Below, piece by piece: positions 6,001-10,501 of a stretch of DNA of 12,007 nucleotides (the stretch's first letter is position 1; each line of letters opens with the position of its first letter). Source of the DNA: JAHFHB01 sp964393875 (GTDB taxonomy: Bacteria; Omnitrophota; Omnitrophia; Omnitrophales; Aquincolibacteriaceae). The notes beneath the pieces are model-generated. The model did not search any database and was not told the DNA's origin. It saw nothing but the letters and a program-made list of their open reading frames with translations. A program made the translations under genes and the position numbers. Location of the stretch: positions 1-12,007 of the forward strand of contig CAYMUZ010000185.1 in the NCBI GenBank assembly GCA_964393875.1. Direction: 5' to 3'.

Positions 6001-7897
6001 TTTCTCTCCGAAAGTTTTGTTTTGAATCCCCATCGCGGCCGGCCAATTTCTCTCCGTCCACAATATCTAAATCGGTGTACAGCTGATCCAGTGTTTCCCA
6101 CGGCCCCGCTGTTGTTCGCATTTCGGAACGCACAACCATTTCGCGGTCTTGAAAATACACCGCATCCGCGCCGCGAGGATCCTGGCGCAGGAGATCTTTC
6201 AGAACTTCGCGAACCTGCGCCGCTTCACGCGCAACAGGCCAGCCCTGCCGGCCTGCAAAAGCAGCGGGCTGCGAGACCAGCGAACGTTCAAGATAGGCAG
6301 TGGCAAACATGGATTTACGGTACAAGGCGGGATCTGCGGAGGCGCTGATATGCGGAGTGATCAGTGCATAGGGAATTTTGTTTTTGCGAAGAGCGCGTGT
6401 CATGCCCCGCGCGTGAAAGCCGCCGGTGATCAGCATCACGCTTGACGCCTTGGCCGCGGCCGCCTCCTTCGTGAGGTTTTCCAGAAACGCTATTTCACGC
6501 GCGTTCATCAAGCGGTAGAACTGCAGTGCTTCTTCATACGCCGCCGGCAAGTCGGCAGATTTTGCTTTAGATGCAGCCTTTTTCTTGAACACGACCCATT
6601 CCTGGGGCGTAAGTTCTAAAACAAGCAGTTTTTCCAAGACTAACAGGTGCTTGTACTCCCCCAACAGCGACCGCTCTTTTTCACTCGCAAGCGTCGCTTC
6701 GAGAAGCTTGTTAAAAATCCGGTTTAATTCTTTGGTGAGTTGGGCGCCGTCTAATTCTTTCTCAAGCACAAGGCCCGCAACCGCGTAGGCCGTCTGTGGA
6801 TATTCACGCATGGAAAAGCCCTGCGGCCAAACTTGTTTAAGAAAGGCTTCAGCGCTTGCGCGGGTAATCGCCGTACGCATCTCGGCCCTTGCCGGTGGCA
6901 AGGACTGCTCAGGCACAGCCCCGTCAGGGCTGTGTCCAGAGACTGAACGAAGCTCCGCCGAATTCACAGAAGTGCCGGGACTCCGTTCCCGGCGCTTTTC
7001 AGGAGAGTTCCAGGCTTCTGCCAACATTTGCAGCCAGTGCCCGTCCAGTTTTTTTAAATCCAGCCAGGCCTTCAGTTTTTGATATTCCGTTTTAAAAGCC
7101 ACGTTGTCTCTGCGTTTTTCAAGCTCTGTCAGAACGGCAACACGCGCAAGCTGCGGCCATTCAGACTGCGCAAAGGGATTTTCAAAATCCACAGAAATTT
7201 TCTTAAGAGCTTCTTGCTGCAAATAGCTCACAGTCGCACGAAAATCACGCGTGTTGTGCTGGAACTGCAGCCAGGCTTGAAGCACCTCGCGCATTTCAGG
7301 TGAAAATTTCTTAGACGCTTCGAGATCAAGCGCTGCCTTTTTTTTGTCAACCCAGGCAAGACTTTCAGCACGCCGGGTCATCACTTTTTGATATTGTGCG
7401 TAGGCCTCGCGATAGGCCTCCGGCGTTTCCACGCCAAACCCCTGAATTTCAGGATTGCGCAAAGCCAAATCCGCACCGGTCAGAATCCCCTGTTCCGTCA
7501 GGGCATGCAAGGCGCGCCGGTTTTGTTTGAGATCTGAAAAAAAGTTTAAAAATTCGGGATGTAATTTGGCCGAAGCGCCCTCAGCCAAAATCAACTTGAT
7601 TCCATAGTGGTGCTGAAGATAATCCGCGATTTTGTGGATACACCGTGCCGCTTCGGGATGCGCATGCACGGTCTGAAGGTACACCACAAACGGTGCACCG
7701 GGTTTGACATTGCGCGGGCGATAAACCCTTTCGATCCGGCCAAGCGCTTCCGGCATATCAAAAACAGGCGCAGCGGATTCGGTGCGGACAGACTTATTTA
7801 TAAAGCTGATCGCAGGATCTGCGCGGGCAAGATCCGAGACCAGCAAGAAGAAACAAAGCGACGCACTGCAGATTTTTTTTATCAGCATTGATTTCAT
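1..7897 (-). CDS. Giant exported multidomain protein, 3' end outside window
   Basis: I read every codon from ATG 7897 to position 2 and found no stop, so at least 2,632 codons are open and the end lies left of the window. An in-frame TAA directly precedes the ATG. Residues 1-26 form a signal peptide (KK, hydrophobic core, ARA cleavage site). Residues about 48-517 resemble the ChaN/TIKI-type hydrolase-like fold (HAHPEA at 78-83, AEG 105-107, GGFH 492-495). About 520-900 is mostly helical and 900-1685 beta-rich with no family I recognise. RSEMR-type repeat peptides occur at about 299-341, 590-594, 1690-1740, 2036-2075 and 2547-2551. Residues about 1741-2020 are antisense to a TA operon. Residues 2107-2156 and 2237-2299 look like sigma region 4 and alpha-CTD. 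No good Shine-Dalgarno is visible. Coding is very likely for 2850-7897 and likely for 244-1612; whether one polypeptide spans the TA stretch is uncertain. Confidence 0.85.
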   Translation of the reverse strand, partial: MKSMLIKKICSASLCFFLLVSDLARADPAISFINKSVRTESAAPVFDMPEALGRIERVYRPRNVKPGAPFVVYLQTVHAHPEAARCIHKIADYLQHHYGIKLILAEGASAKLHPEFLNFFSDLKQNRRALHALTEQGILTGADLALRNPEIQGFGVETPEAYREAYAQYQKVMTRRAESLAWVDKKKAALDLEASKKFSPEMREVLQAWLQFQHNTRDFRATVSYLQQEALKKISVDFENPFAQSEWPQLARVAVLTELEKRRDNVAFKTEYQKLKAWLDLKKLDGHWLQMLAEAWNSPEKRRERSPGTSVNSAELRSVSGHSPDGAVPEQSLPPARAEMRTAITRASAEAFLKQVWPQGFSMREYPQTAYAVAGLVLEKELDGAQLTKELNRIFNKLLEATLASEKERSLLGEYKHLLVLEKLLVLELTPQEWVVFKKKAASKAKSADLPAAYEEALQFYRLMNAREIAFLENLTKEAAAAKASSVMLITGGFHARGMTRALRKNKIPYALITPHISASADPALYRKSMFATAYLERSLVSQPAAFAGRQGWPVAREAAQVREVLKDLLRQDPRGADAVYFQDREMVVRSEMRTTAGPWETLDQLYTDLDIVDGEKLAGRDGDSKQNFRRETLRKIIVHLPGSRPLWPSNDHGLMYSEFLAVLKIILESKISEMPGEPYGDSARNLNLFQYFADWLETANDRDGLEALLTLYDKGFRPNRLLTAADESRIGRIRSSIQNVSEAGAAFAPENELFKEWEISGALPENLPEKTEQAREDLFFRIWKLSGAQAARLEGISLEVLSKRLALLQKITAKKVTAQQFFEPLDYPELLALTWDRLRVRRVMESADLAAQLQSELVKASIQPERPVGIEPRAETLDPAFFRRTLHTNPARILLMKWLYQQRERTVSKSALKVIKRGESGILEVIFDKTRRKRGYVEVASKDLIPGRTVFVETQAVAEFRKMIVHVPAEASQSGQAHTLVRYFHPEDEALLAPNQELIYRFENEGDEPPLPLVVKPNSLGQIHLQKTTSGDRSLTIHLGAKLAGQSPHVYVRFFMDTSERKGLEIYALDAAGRPSERIWRGTLNARGKMESEPGFEPVLLEGNERYAIQLEAWRLEETPYAARPIAASVPLVKVPVLKYWQTHSADKTNAEGNRKLLGALLAETDLDWAALALKPKEFPKLSGLLLGTTKKQGQLRLPIQPNYRYDWSVLGFQEAGWKVELVRGYIKEGRLYWDLKMTKGKEPTILKTVRVGPETTSVAGHKKAAGSSVSVLATTQVSLRSRNHQVLGEQAIASSNERLIKVIPFIERNEPIPPKLEDLSPQRVMSHGAVLMGKADGKSLMYVTQDQLNGQLVIPFIRKSGEHEYSIGFKAQSQWPAVAKAKKQPVKAPAEFIVSSYIFARGGKILTGTPERARLELGGNPAPQDLWIPVSLLMREILFGVVSGHLNPGLRIISGTRLKAAGVIQTKVGFNRTLAIYFWKPDVQLNIPTTVTLQNLELRIEAGPPSFPPDTQVASLWLKGKGERPDIPLKDIVLISEGVMTTERPFLSAKIGFEYVTGAIPQAQKTNRPRGPEGKRTRAKIDARYTEGMWVRYWLANQDVSAPPSRNVKLSTGMDRLALDFKGKPYAVKLGLDWKNARREWVDLPRVAKDARGVRYVDKTSGQERVFVLFQNGRFQVPKEVHKARSEMRRPRSPGTFRDATGTSRSEMPLGGSLKTTRASAEPRSEMRRERSPEVREIKDSLKRRRDSQRPADRLRPQLFQTSFGNGDLRELPTGREFLGFSSPAGKDDGSFQTAGGFVYPLSFGWLGADPYRTGGSSRTQKLSRMKEVDQIVRGTVSTDAAKFFIPGSQTLSGLPVLSPEIGLIRAGADEHGKPGDLVHLSGTHEQGQPPIFFAVAGLTGSFEDFQAFVVAIQARENLWYGHFDQAHVFLKLVDAANNAFYSRQAATDVLQSLTEYAKLALNIFQNNFELSFARKFGSIFASSRHRNTPLMAQLVERSLAENPGHVNINYRHTNFDEYASTSDRAGMIRRSEMPLGGSLKTTWASSLPDGMDRHVLNAVSVESFSSLPPARAERRSSRGRESFLKEAPYLRDMSFIRAFLQSPLSELSDDEKTVLREGLFAAEPKTPQAIGEILTRFKSAVLLLEKKAVKKAIVYHEKLYPYEDKPIEASHPVERLGPFGRQLKTAIKSREIVTVEDLRRALAYHRFSVKTVRQGVEQALERLPPAPPVKIKPTDPVYWLGQFSKRTMGAFNRGGIVSVQDLTNRTEGELLEIEKFGPTSLAEVLRILGPHELTLRKIQTTSEQPAESVELPFPLPKTAEQMKLVLTGLRHYANSQSVAFLDRLRTAIEQKEIPFEAQSVIESLSISDFMAKIPKTPKPDKVRDAYHALKSAVWPHWLEASETAQSLQWMAGLMAARYVVKYLGGEYKEFEGHLSLVAWFAHPFLEEAADFIVQHLESPNMDLDAYPKELADKIAGLYNLVFAFGNMLMESLEINELKARQLLHAAADYIRNVRDGFEQGTVKPGSAKPRKSTRAKKSQRPVRSEMREIKDFSRLRRDSQRPADRLHPPLFQTSFGNGDPHELPTGRVSLAFFSLVGKEVDQIVRGPFSGSAAKFFILGSQPFLGLPVL
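2..109 (+). CDS. C-terminal part of a second antitoxin-like gene (5' end outside window)
   Basis: The last 35 codons of a gene entering from the left edge, reading QDWQAKERLASQDKK and ending DLIDFLPNK. It is 89% identical at DNA level (11 mismatches in 97 bp, no gaps) to 2317-2413 of the intact antitoxin. The last codons differ: PNK and the stop derive from sequence inside the former toxin gene, after a 120-bp deletion. Whether its N-terminal part is intact cannot be seen. Confidence 0.7.
   Translation, partial: QDWQAKERLASQDKKLGRGPGKGSADDLIDFLPNK
106..243 (+). pseudogene. Truncated RelE/ParE toxin, N-terminal half deleted
   Basis: 45 codons from GTG 106 to TAA, equivalent to residues 42-86 of the intact toxin at 2419 (about 88% DNA identity). 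It keeps GTRGLWEA, YRMTFEI and YLRVVGNHD but lacks the N-terminal helical hairpin and RHPSL. The in-frame GTG overlaps the antitoxin stop as GTGA, just as in the intact locus. It could therefore still be translated as a fragment, but it is unlikely to be a working toxin. Most differences from the intact copy are silent or conservative. Confidence 0.75.
246..263 (-). repeat. RSEMR-type repeat unit beside TA copy 1
   Basis: GCGCATCTCGGAGCGG encodes RSEMR (residues 2547-2551) in the giant frame. It directly follows the truncated toxin's stop codon and corresponds to the unit at 2708-2722 beside the other TA copy, but without the 24-bp palindromic insertion seen there. Confidence 0.7.
1001..1579 (-). 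other. Sigma region 4-like and alpha-CTD-like segment of the giant ORF
   Basis: Residues 2107-2156 of the giant frame (1579-1430) read LSELSDDEKTVLREGLF, then KTPQAIGEIL, then LLLEKKAVKKA. This follows the sigma-70 region 4 pattern: L..L...E..VLR, T...IGE.L, then a basic recognition helix with LE.KA.KK. Residues 2237-2299 (1189-1001) follow the RNA polymerase alpha C-terminal domain pattern: a first helix, GIVSVQDLTNRTEGELLEI, the KFGPTSLAEV loop-helix and LGPHELTLR. In between, VEDLRRALAYHRFSVKTV may be a further helical unit. Known roles of these folds are DNA and RNA polymerase contact in the cytoplasm, at odds with the exported N-terminus. ATG 1612 could be an independent start, but only a poorly spaced GAGAG precedes it. 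Confidence 0.55.
1671..1803 (-). repeat. Palindromic repeat island, translated in the giant frame
   Basis: Contains CCTCGCC/GGCAAGG (1676-1682, 1686-1692; 3-nt loop, one G-T pair), a perfect 9-bp stem CTCAACGCT/AGCGTTGAG (1703-1711, 1715-1723; 3-nt loop) and a 46-bp module (1755-1800) repeated at 2733-2778 with 43 identical bases. In the giant frame it reads RSEMPLGGSLKTT, then SLPPARAERR. SLPPARAE also appears in the island at 6878. Confidence 0.8.
1869..1897 (+). promoter_or_regulatory. Sigma70-type promoter of the plus-strand TA operon
   Basis: TTGACA (1869-1874), a 17-bp spacer and TAAACT (1892-1897; four of six) lie 36 bp before the coiled-coil gene's start. The spacing and the perfect -35 support a real promoter. 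It fires antisense to the giant ORF. Confidence 0.6.
1934..2197 (+). CDS. Small coiled-coil protein, first gene of the TA operon
   Basis: 87 residues. The ATG at 1934 is preferred over the upstream TTG at 1910 because AAGGAG (1921-1926) stands 7 nt before it. Apart from a polar N-terminus, the protein is a heptad-rich helix (FKVILEDIQSQF, VRSRLTRVESI, INQLKEDMSLI, LNSHDKRLEILE), so a coiled coil is expected, probably self-associating. I know similar short coiled-coil proteins as uncharacterised neighbours of TA loci in environmental bacteria; no function is established. It is followed 39 bp later by the antitoxin-like gene in the same direction, and a TTGACA promoter lies just upstream. The complementary strand is also stop-free here (giant ORF), but the ribosome binding site, promoter and heptads favour the plus strand as a real gene. 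Confidence 0.75.
   Translation: MTRAGKDRPEFSREREFKVILEDIQSQFRVFGEGLQDVRSRLTRVESIVGGINQLKEDMSLIKMAVPQIFTRLNSHDKRLEILETTR
2237..2422 (+). CDS. Antitoxin-like small protein
   Basis: 61 residues from ATG 2237; a TTG at 2225 would add four residues. GGGGG at 2220-2224 is a poorly spaced ribosome binding site. The C-terminal two thirds (YLWTQDWQARERLASRDKK, then LGRV, then SADDLIDFL) matches the tail found in many AbrB/MazE-type antitoxins, where W..DWQ..E..A..D...GRV is followed by an acidic DLI.L end that binds the toxin. The usual DNA-binding N-terminal domain is missing; only about 22 residues precede the tail. Its TGA overlaps the GTG of the toxin gene by four bases, the standard antitoxin-first TA layout. 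A diverged copy of its last 35 codons lies at 2-109. The antitoxin role is inferred from position and tail. Confidence 0.6.
   Translation: MRTAQMHEVARFAMFIRTRPYQAYLWTQDWQARERLASRDKKLGRVRGNGSADDLIDFLHS
2317..2679 (+). repeat. Direct repeat copy 2 (TA locus, full form)
   Basis: Partner of the repeat at 1-243. It carries the full toxin gene. Beyond both toxin stop codons the shared sequence continues with ATTTCGCGCA and then an RSEMR-type repeat, so the two copies also share their right-hand junction. Confidence 0.9.
2419..2679 (+). CDS. RelE/ParE-superfamily toxin
   Basis: 86 residues from GTG 2419, a normal length for RelE/ParE toxins. The N-terminus has the usual helical hairpin (VFAYESFRRFYKDLPQAIQ, then KKADKQIRLL), followed by RHPSL (36-40), VKKIQGTRGLWEARV, YRMTFEI (60-66) and YLRVVGNHD (72-80), the central beta-sheet and basic surface. 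Family members are ribosome-dependent mRNA interferases or gyrase inhibitors; which of the two cannot be told here. The GTG overlaps the antitoxin stop (GTGA), implying translational coupling that keeps toxin below antitoxin. It is intact, in contrast to the truncated copy at 106-243, and lies antisense to the giant ORF. Confidence 0.85.
   Translation: MKVFAYESFRRFYKDLPQAIQKKADKQIRLLSENSRHPSLQVKKIQGTRGLWEARVDLHYRMTFEIIEGAIYLRVVGNHDDALKNP
2684..2839 (-). repeat. Palindromic repeat island, translated in the giant frame
   Basis: Includes CGGGA/TCCCG (2692-2696, 2703-2707), GGAGC/GCTCC near 2717, CGCGACG/CGTCGCG (2778-2784, 2789-2795) and GCCGG/CCGGC (2807-2811, 2822-2826). In the giant frame it reads RSEMRRPRSPGTF, then RSEMPLGGSLKTT, then RSEMRRERSPEV. 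The palindromic cores share GGGACTCCG after a CCGG- or TCGG-type flank. It abuts the end of the intact toxin gene. Confidence 0.85.
6115..6133 (-). repeat. Solitary RSEMR-type repeat unit
   Basis: TTCGCATTTCGGAACGCAC encodes VRSEMR (residues 589-594). It matches the ATTTCGGAACGC flank of the unit at 2827-2839. It stands alone, without a palindromic core beside it. Confidence 0.6.
6347..7756 (-). other. ChaN/TIKI-like domain of the giant protein, interrupted by repeats
   Basis: Within the giant ORF, residues about 48-298 and 346-517 look like the two halves of one domain. The first half carries VVYLQTVHAHPEA then LILAEGAS and, further on, ILTGADLALRNP and GVETPEAY. The second half ends in SSVMLITGGFHARGMTRAL followed by IPYALITPHI. 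Paired HxHP, EG and GGFH motifs are typical of the haem-binding-uptake/ChaN/TIKI-type superfamily, whose members are often exported. The substrate cannot be told from sequence. The palindromic repeat island (residues about 299-345) sits in the long helical insert between the halves. Confidence 0.55.
6878..6995 (-). repeat. Palindromic repeat island inside the ChaN/TIKI-like domain
   Basis: Three perfect hairpins: CCTTGCC/GGCAAGG (6887-6893, 6897-6903), CACAGCCC/GGGCTGTG (6914-6921, 6927-6934) and GCCGGGA/TCCCGGC (6974-6980, 6987-6993). The reading frame stays open and gives KRRERSPGTS, then SLPPARAEMR. These peptides recur in the islands at 1671 and 2684. Confidence 0.85.
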
Positions 7898-7926
7898 TTA
7901 ATTAATGTTTTTGAAAGGTTTGAAGA

Positions 7927-7955
7927 AGTATAGCGGGCGAATTAATGTCTGTCAA
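7927..7955 (-). promoter_or_regulatory. Sigma70-type promoter of the giant gene
   Basis: On the minus strand TTGACA (7955-7950) and TATACT (7932-7927) are separated by exactly 17 bp. The -35 is a perfect consensus and the -10 matches five of six. A start near 7920 would give a leader of about 23 nt before ATG 7897. The leader is AT-rich and lacks a clear ribosome binding site. Confidence 0.8.
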
Positions 7956-8078
7956 AACGTCGAGTCAACTCATCTAAAATGTTACCGAAATTTCATTGAG
8001 TTATTTTGTCATGTCCCCTTGTTACAAAATGCGGTAACCTCAATGACAACAATAACTAAAGACAAATACGCTGACGGA

Positions 8079-8103
8079 GACAGGTCGGCAGACGAGACCT
8101 GTC
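8079..8103. repeat. REP-like palindrome
   Basis: GACAGGTC, 9-nt loop, GACCTGTC: a perfect 8-bp stem next to CCCC. It resembles short REP sequences seen with RAYT-type (DUF1568) transposases. No T-tract follows on either strand, so it is a weak terminator candidate, although it is the only hairpin downstream of the MFS gene. Confidence 0.55.
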
Positions 8104-8150
8104 CCCTAAGGAAAACACGCGCCAGGTGTTCATTTTGCAAAGACTCAGTT

Positions 8151-9395
8151 CTAAGTGGCAGTGCGCGAGGGGTCTTCCTCAGTCGGCCGAAGAAGGCGGA
8201 AACTGCGGTATAAAAGCAGATCGTAAACAATTTTCAGACAAGCGCCCAGATAAAGCGGCGCAGAAACACCGGCCGCTTGAATGAGCGGGCCGGCCAACAA
8301 GGGACCGCTCGCCCAACTGAGACTGCGTGCCCCATTCGTCATGGCGGCAGCGGCAGTGCGTTCTCCCTCTCCGACAATCGCCATCAGGTAAGATTGCCGC
8401 GTGGGCAAATCCATTTCTACCAGAGTCTCGCGAATTAAAAACAACATCACGGCAACGGTGAGTGACGGTGCAAACGGAACGCTGATCAAAAGAAGGCTGG
8501 AGGGTAAATGGGTAAAAACCATTGTGCGCACCAGGCCGATACGCTTTGCCAGCCAGGCGGCGCCCAAATGCGACAAACCATTGGCGAGGCGTGAAGCAAA
8601 AAATAGCGGTGCTAAAAAAGTTTCACTCACTCCAAAGCGTTGAAAGAACCAGTAGCTGATCAAAGCAGTACTCAGGAACCCGCCGCCAAAACTGTCGAGG
8701 CCTGAAAGCGCGGCGAAACGCAGCACGCGCGGTTTCGTCTGGGAAGACAATCGCCGCTCTGCTTTGGGAAGGTGGGTTTCCACGGCAGAAGACAAACGAG
8801 TCGTCAGCATCGCTGCGATGAGACACAGCGCCGCATAAAAAACCCAAGTAGCGCGGTAAGATCCAAGCAGACTCATTCCACCCGATTGTCTCAATGCTAC
8901 GGGCAGCAACGCCAATAATGCCCCGGCGGCATTACCCACATCCACGCACAGGCTGTACCAGGCAAAAGTTTGCGTGCGTTCTTTAGCAGAGGTAAGCGCC
9001 GGCAGCATGGCCTGATCGAGCGTATGCCCCGCGGCACGGTCACGCCCCATGCCATTGATCATGCCTAAGAAGGCAGCCCCCAGCAAAACAGGACCCTCCC
9101 TCGCCACCGCCATCGCGAGAGCTCCCGCGGCCATCAAACACAGAACGACCCCAAGTGCACGCCTGCGCCCAATGCGTTCTGCAAGCGCCGCACTCCAGAA
9201 AATTCCGGCTGCACAACCGGCTAATCCGAACCCGACAAAAAAAGTGAGCCTCGCCGCATTAAAACCCAACGCGGCCATGTGGAGTGCCACGATTACACTG
9301 GAGAGGCTGATGGCCGCGGCACGCAAACACGCGGCGGCGAAAATGCAAAAACGATCGCGGAAAGCGAAAGAGAACGGCGGAATGTCTCTAATCAA
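8151..9395 (-). CDS. MFS transporter (DHA1-like)
   Basis: 414 residues with about ten to twelve hydrophobic segments, the normal size for a major facilitator. The loop 2-3 signature appears as AERIGRRR (72-79). A middle cytoplasmic loop (about 203-224) is followed by SGLDSFGGGF, FFASRLANGLSHLGAAWLA, TMVFTHLPSS and MDLPTRQSY (328-336), a signature I associate with a branch of putative efflux or sugar permeases; the substrate is unknown. The start is TTG 9395: no ATG or GTG lies upstream before an in-frame stop, and the next ATG (residue 40) would cut the first membrane helix. This start overlaps the end of the HD-GYP gene by 8 bp, so expression is probably coupled. It is the last gene of the signalling operon. 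Confidence 0.85.
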   Translation of the reverse strand: MIRDIPPFSFAFRDRFCIFAAACLRAAAISLSSVIVALHMAALGFNAARLTFFVGFGLAGCAAGIFWSAALAERIGRRRALGVVLCLMAAGALAMAVAREGPVLLGAAFLGMINGMGRDRAAGHTLDQAMLPALTSAKERTQTFAWYSLCVDVGNAAGALLALLPVALRQSGGMSLLGSYRATWVFYAALCLIAAMLTTRLSSAVETHLPKAERRLSSQTKPRVLRFAALSGLDSFGGGFLSTALISYWFFQRFGVSETFLAPLFFASRLANGLSHLGAAWLAKRIGLVRTMVFTHLPSSLLLISVPFAPSLTVAVMLFLIRETLVEMDLPTRQSYLMAIVGEGERTAAAAMTNGARSLSWASGPLLAGPLIQAAGVSAPLYLGACLKIVYDLLLYRSFRLLRPTEEDPSRTAT

Positions 9396-10500
9396 GAGCG
9401 CTGCGGCCGTTGCGGATGTGGCGAATTAAAAATTTAAAATCTTTTTCTTCTACGATCTGCGTGATGGTCGCCCAATGAGCCTGACTCACTGACAAAAATT
9501 TCTCAGCCACTGCCGGATCAAAATGGGTTCCGACTCCGTCGCGGATAATCTGGCAAGAGACCTCAAACGAAAACGCCTTTTTATACGGTCGCTCTGACAT
9601 CAAAGCATCAAAAACATCCGCAAGCGCAAAACAGCGCGCGCCCATATAAATCGCTTCGCCTTTCAAGCTATTCGGATACCCGCTGCCATCAAATTTTTCC
9701 TGATGGGCCAGAATGACTTCGCGCCCCCGGCCAATGAACTCGATATTTTGAACCATGTGCCAGCCCATAGCTGGGTGTTTTTTCATCTCGTCCCATTCTG
9801 CTTCATCCAGCTTTGCGGGCTTCAAAAGGACCCGGTCCGAGATTCCAATTTTGCCGATGTCATGCAGCATGGCGCCCATGGCCACTTCTTCAAGTTCGCG
9901 GCCCCGGATTCCGAGCATCATCGCAAGTTCTGTCGTATAAAAAGCCACCCGCAAAGAATGTTTCCCGGTTTCATGTTCGCGGGCATCTAGCGCCAAAATC
10001 AAGGCCTCTAGGGTGACGTAGTAAGACTCATCAAGCTGAACATTTTTTGTTTCCAGTTCCCGGGTCCGCTGTTTCACCTTTTCTTCAAGTGTCCTGTTCC
10101 ATGCATCAATTTCATCAATCAGTGATTTAATGCGCAGTTGGGCTCGTATACGGGCTGTTAGCTCCGCCTTATCAAAGGGCTTGCTCAGAAAATCGGCAGC
10201 CCCCGCATCGAGACCTTCGACTTTGTGCGACAATTCCTGTAAAGCTGTTGCCATAATCACGGGGATCGATTGTAGGGTTTTGTCCGCCTTCATACGGCGA
10301 CACACCTCAAAGCCGTTCATTCCCGGCATCATGATATCAAGCACCACGAGATCCACAGGCTCCTGGGCCATCCTGGCAAGAGCCGCTTCTCCGCTTGAAA
10401 CCGAGACCACATGGTACCCTCGGCCCGCCAGATGAGCCTCGAGCACCTTACAATTCCAAGCCTCGTCATCTACCATTAAAATCTTAGGCGTTTGATTCAT
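9388..10500 (-). CDS. Response regulator with HD-GYP domain (c-di-GMP phosphodiesterase)
   Basis: 370 residues. A receiver domain (6-122) has the acidic pair D11 D12, phospho-acceptor D55 in LVVLDIMMPG, T85 and K107. A helical linker (about 125-160) leads to an HD-GYP domain (about 160-345) with ETGKHSLRVA, HDIGK (213-217), KHPAMG (241-246), DGSGYP (271-276) and FALADVFDALMSERPY. HD-GYP enzymes hydrolyse cyclic-di-GMP in the cytoplasm, and the layout matches RpfG-like regulators. The usual HHE before the GYP motif reads HQE (266-268), replacing one expected metal-ligand histidine. ATG 10500 has AAGGA 9 nt upstream and follows the kinase stop by one base, so the two proteins should be co-expressed. 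Confidence 0.93.
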   Translation of the reverse strand: MNQTPKILMVDDEAWNCKVLEAHLAGRGYHVVSVSSGEAALARMAQEPVDLVVLDIMMPGMNGFEVCRRMKADKTLQSIPVIMATALQELSHKVEGLDAGAADFLSKPFDKAELTARIRAQLRIKSLIDEIDAWNRTLEEKVKQRTRELETKNVQLDESYYVTLEALILALDAREHETGKHSLRVAFYTTELAMMLGIRGRELEEVAMGAMLHDIGKIGISDRVLLKPAKLDEAEWDEMKKHPAMGWHMVQNIEFIGRGREVILAHQEKFDGSGYPNSLKGEAIYMGARCFALADVFDALMSERPYKKAFSFEVSCQIIRDGVGTHFDPAVAEKFLSVSQAHWATITQIVEEKDFKFLIRHIRNGRSALD

Positions 10501-10501
10501 C

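Larger units (their letters stand above)
7898..8150. other. Intergenic region upstream of the giant gene
   Basis: Besides the promoter at 7955-7927, this 253-bp stretch holds a 25-bp perfect palindrome (8079-8103), GTTACCG/CGGTAAC arms at 7981-7987 and 8032-8038, and two minus-strand GGGGACA motifs (8106-8100 and 8018-8012). A short minus-strand frame from 8230 to 8009 overlaps the MFS gene's end and is not convincing. Confidence 0.7.

Noticed and set aside
2846..7303. Many plus-strand frames of 60-163 codons, including 4748-5239
   Set aside because: All are antisense to a frame with clear protein character; none has a convincing ribosome binding site or recognisable motif.
8079..8103. Rho-independent terminator after the MFS gene
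   Set aside because: The stem is good but no T-run follows in the direction of transcription; a REP-like element fits better.
8009..8230. Minus-strand 73-codon frame with a hydrophobic end
   Set aside because: It overlaps the MFS C-terminus out of frame and otherwise covers repeat-like intergenic DNA; no start signal.
8401..10435. Plus-strand frames opposite the MFS and HD-GYP genes
   Set aside because: Shadows of well-supported minus-strand genes.
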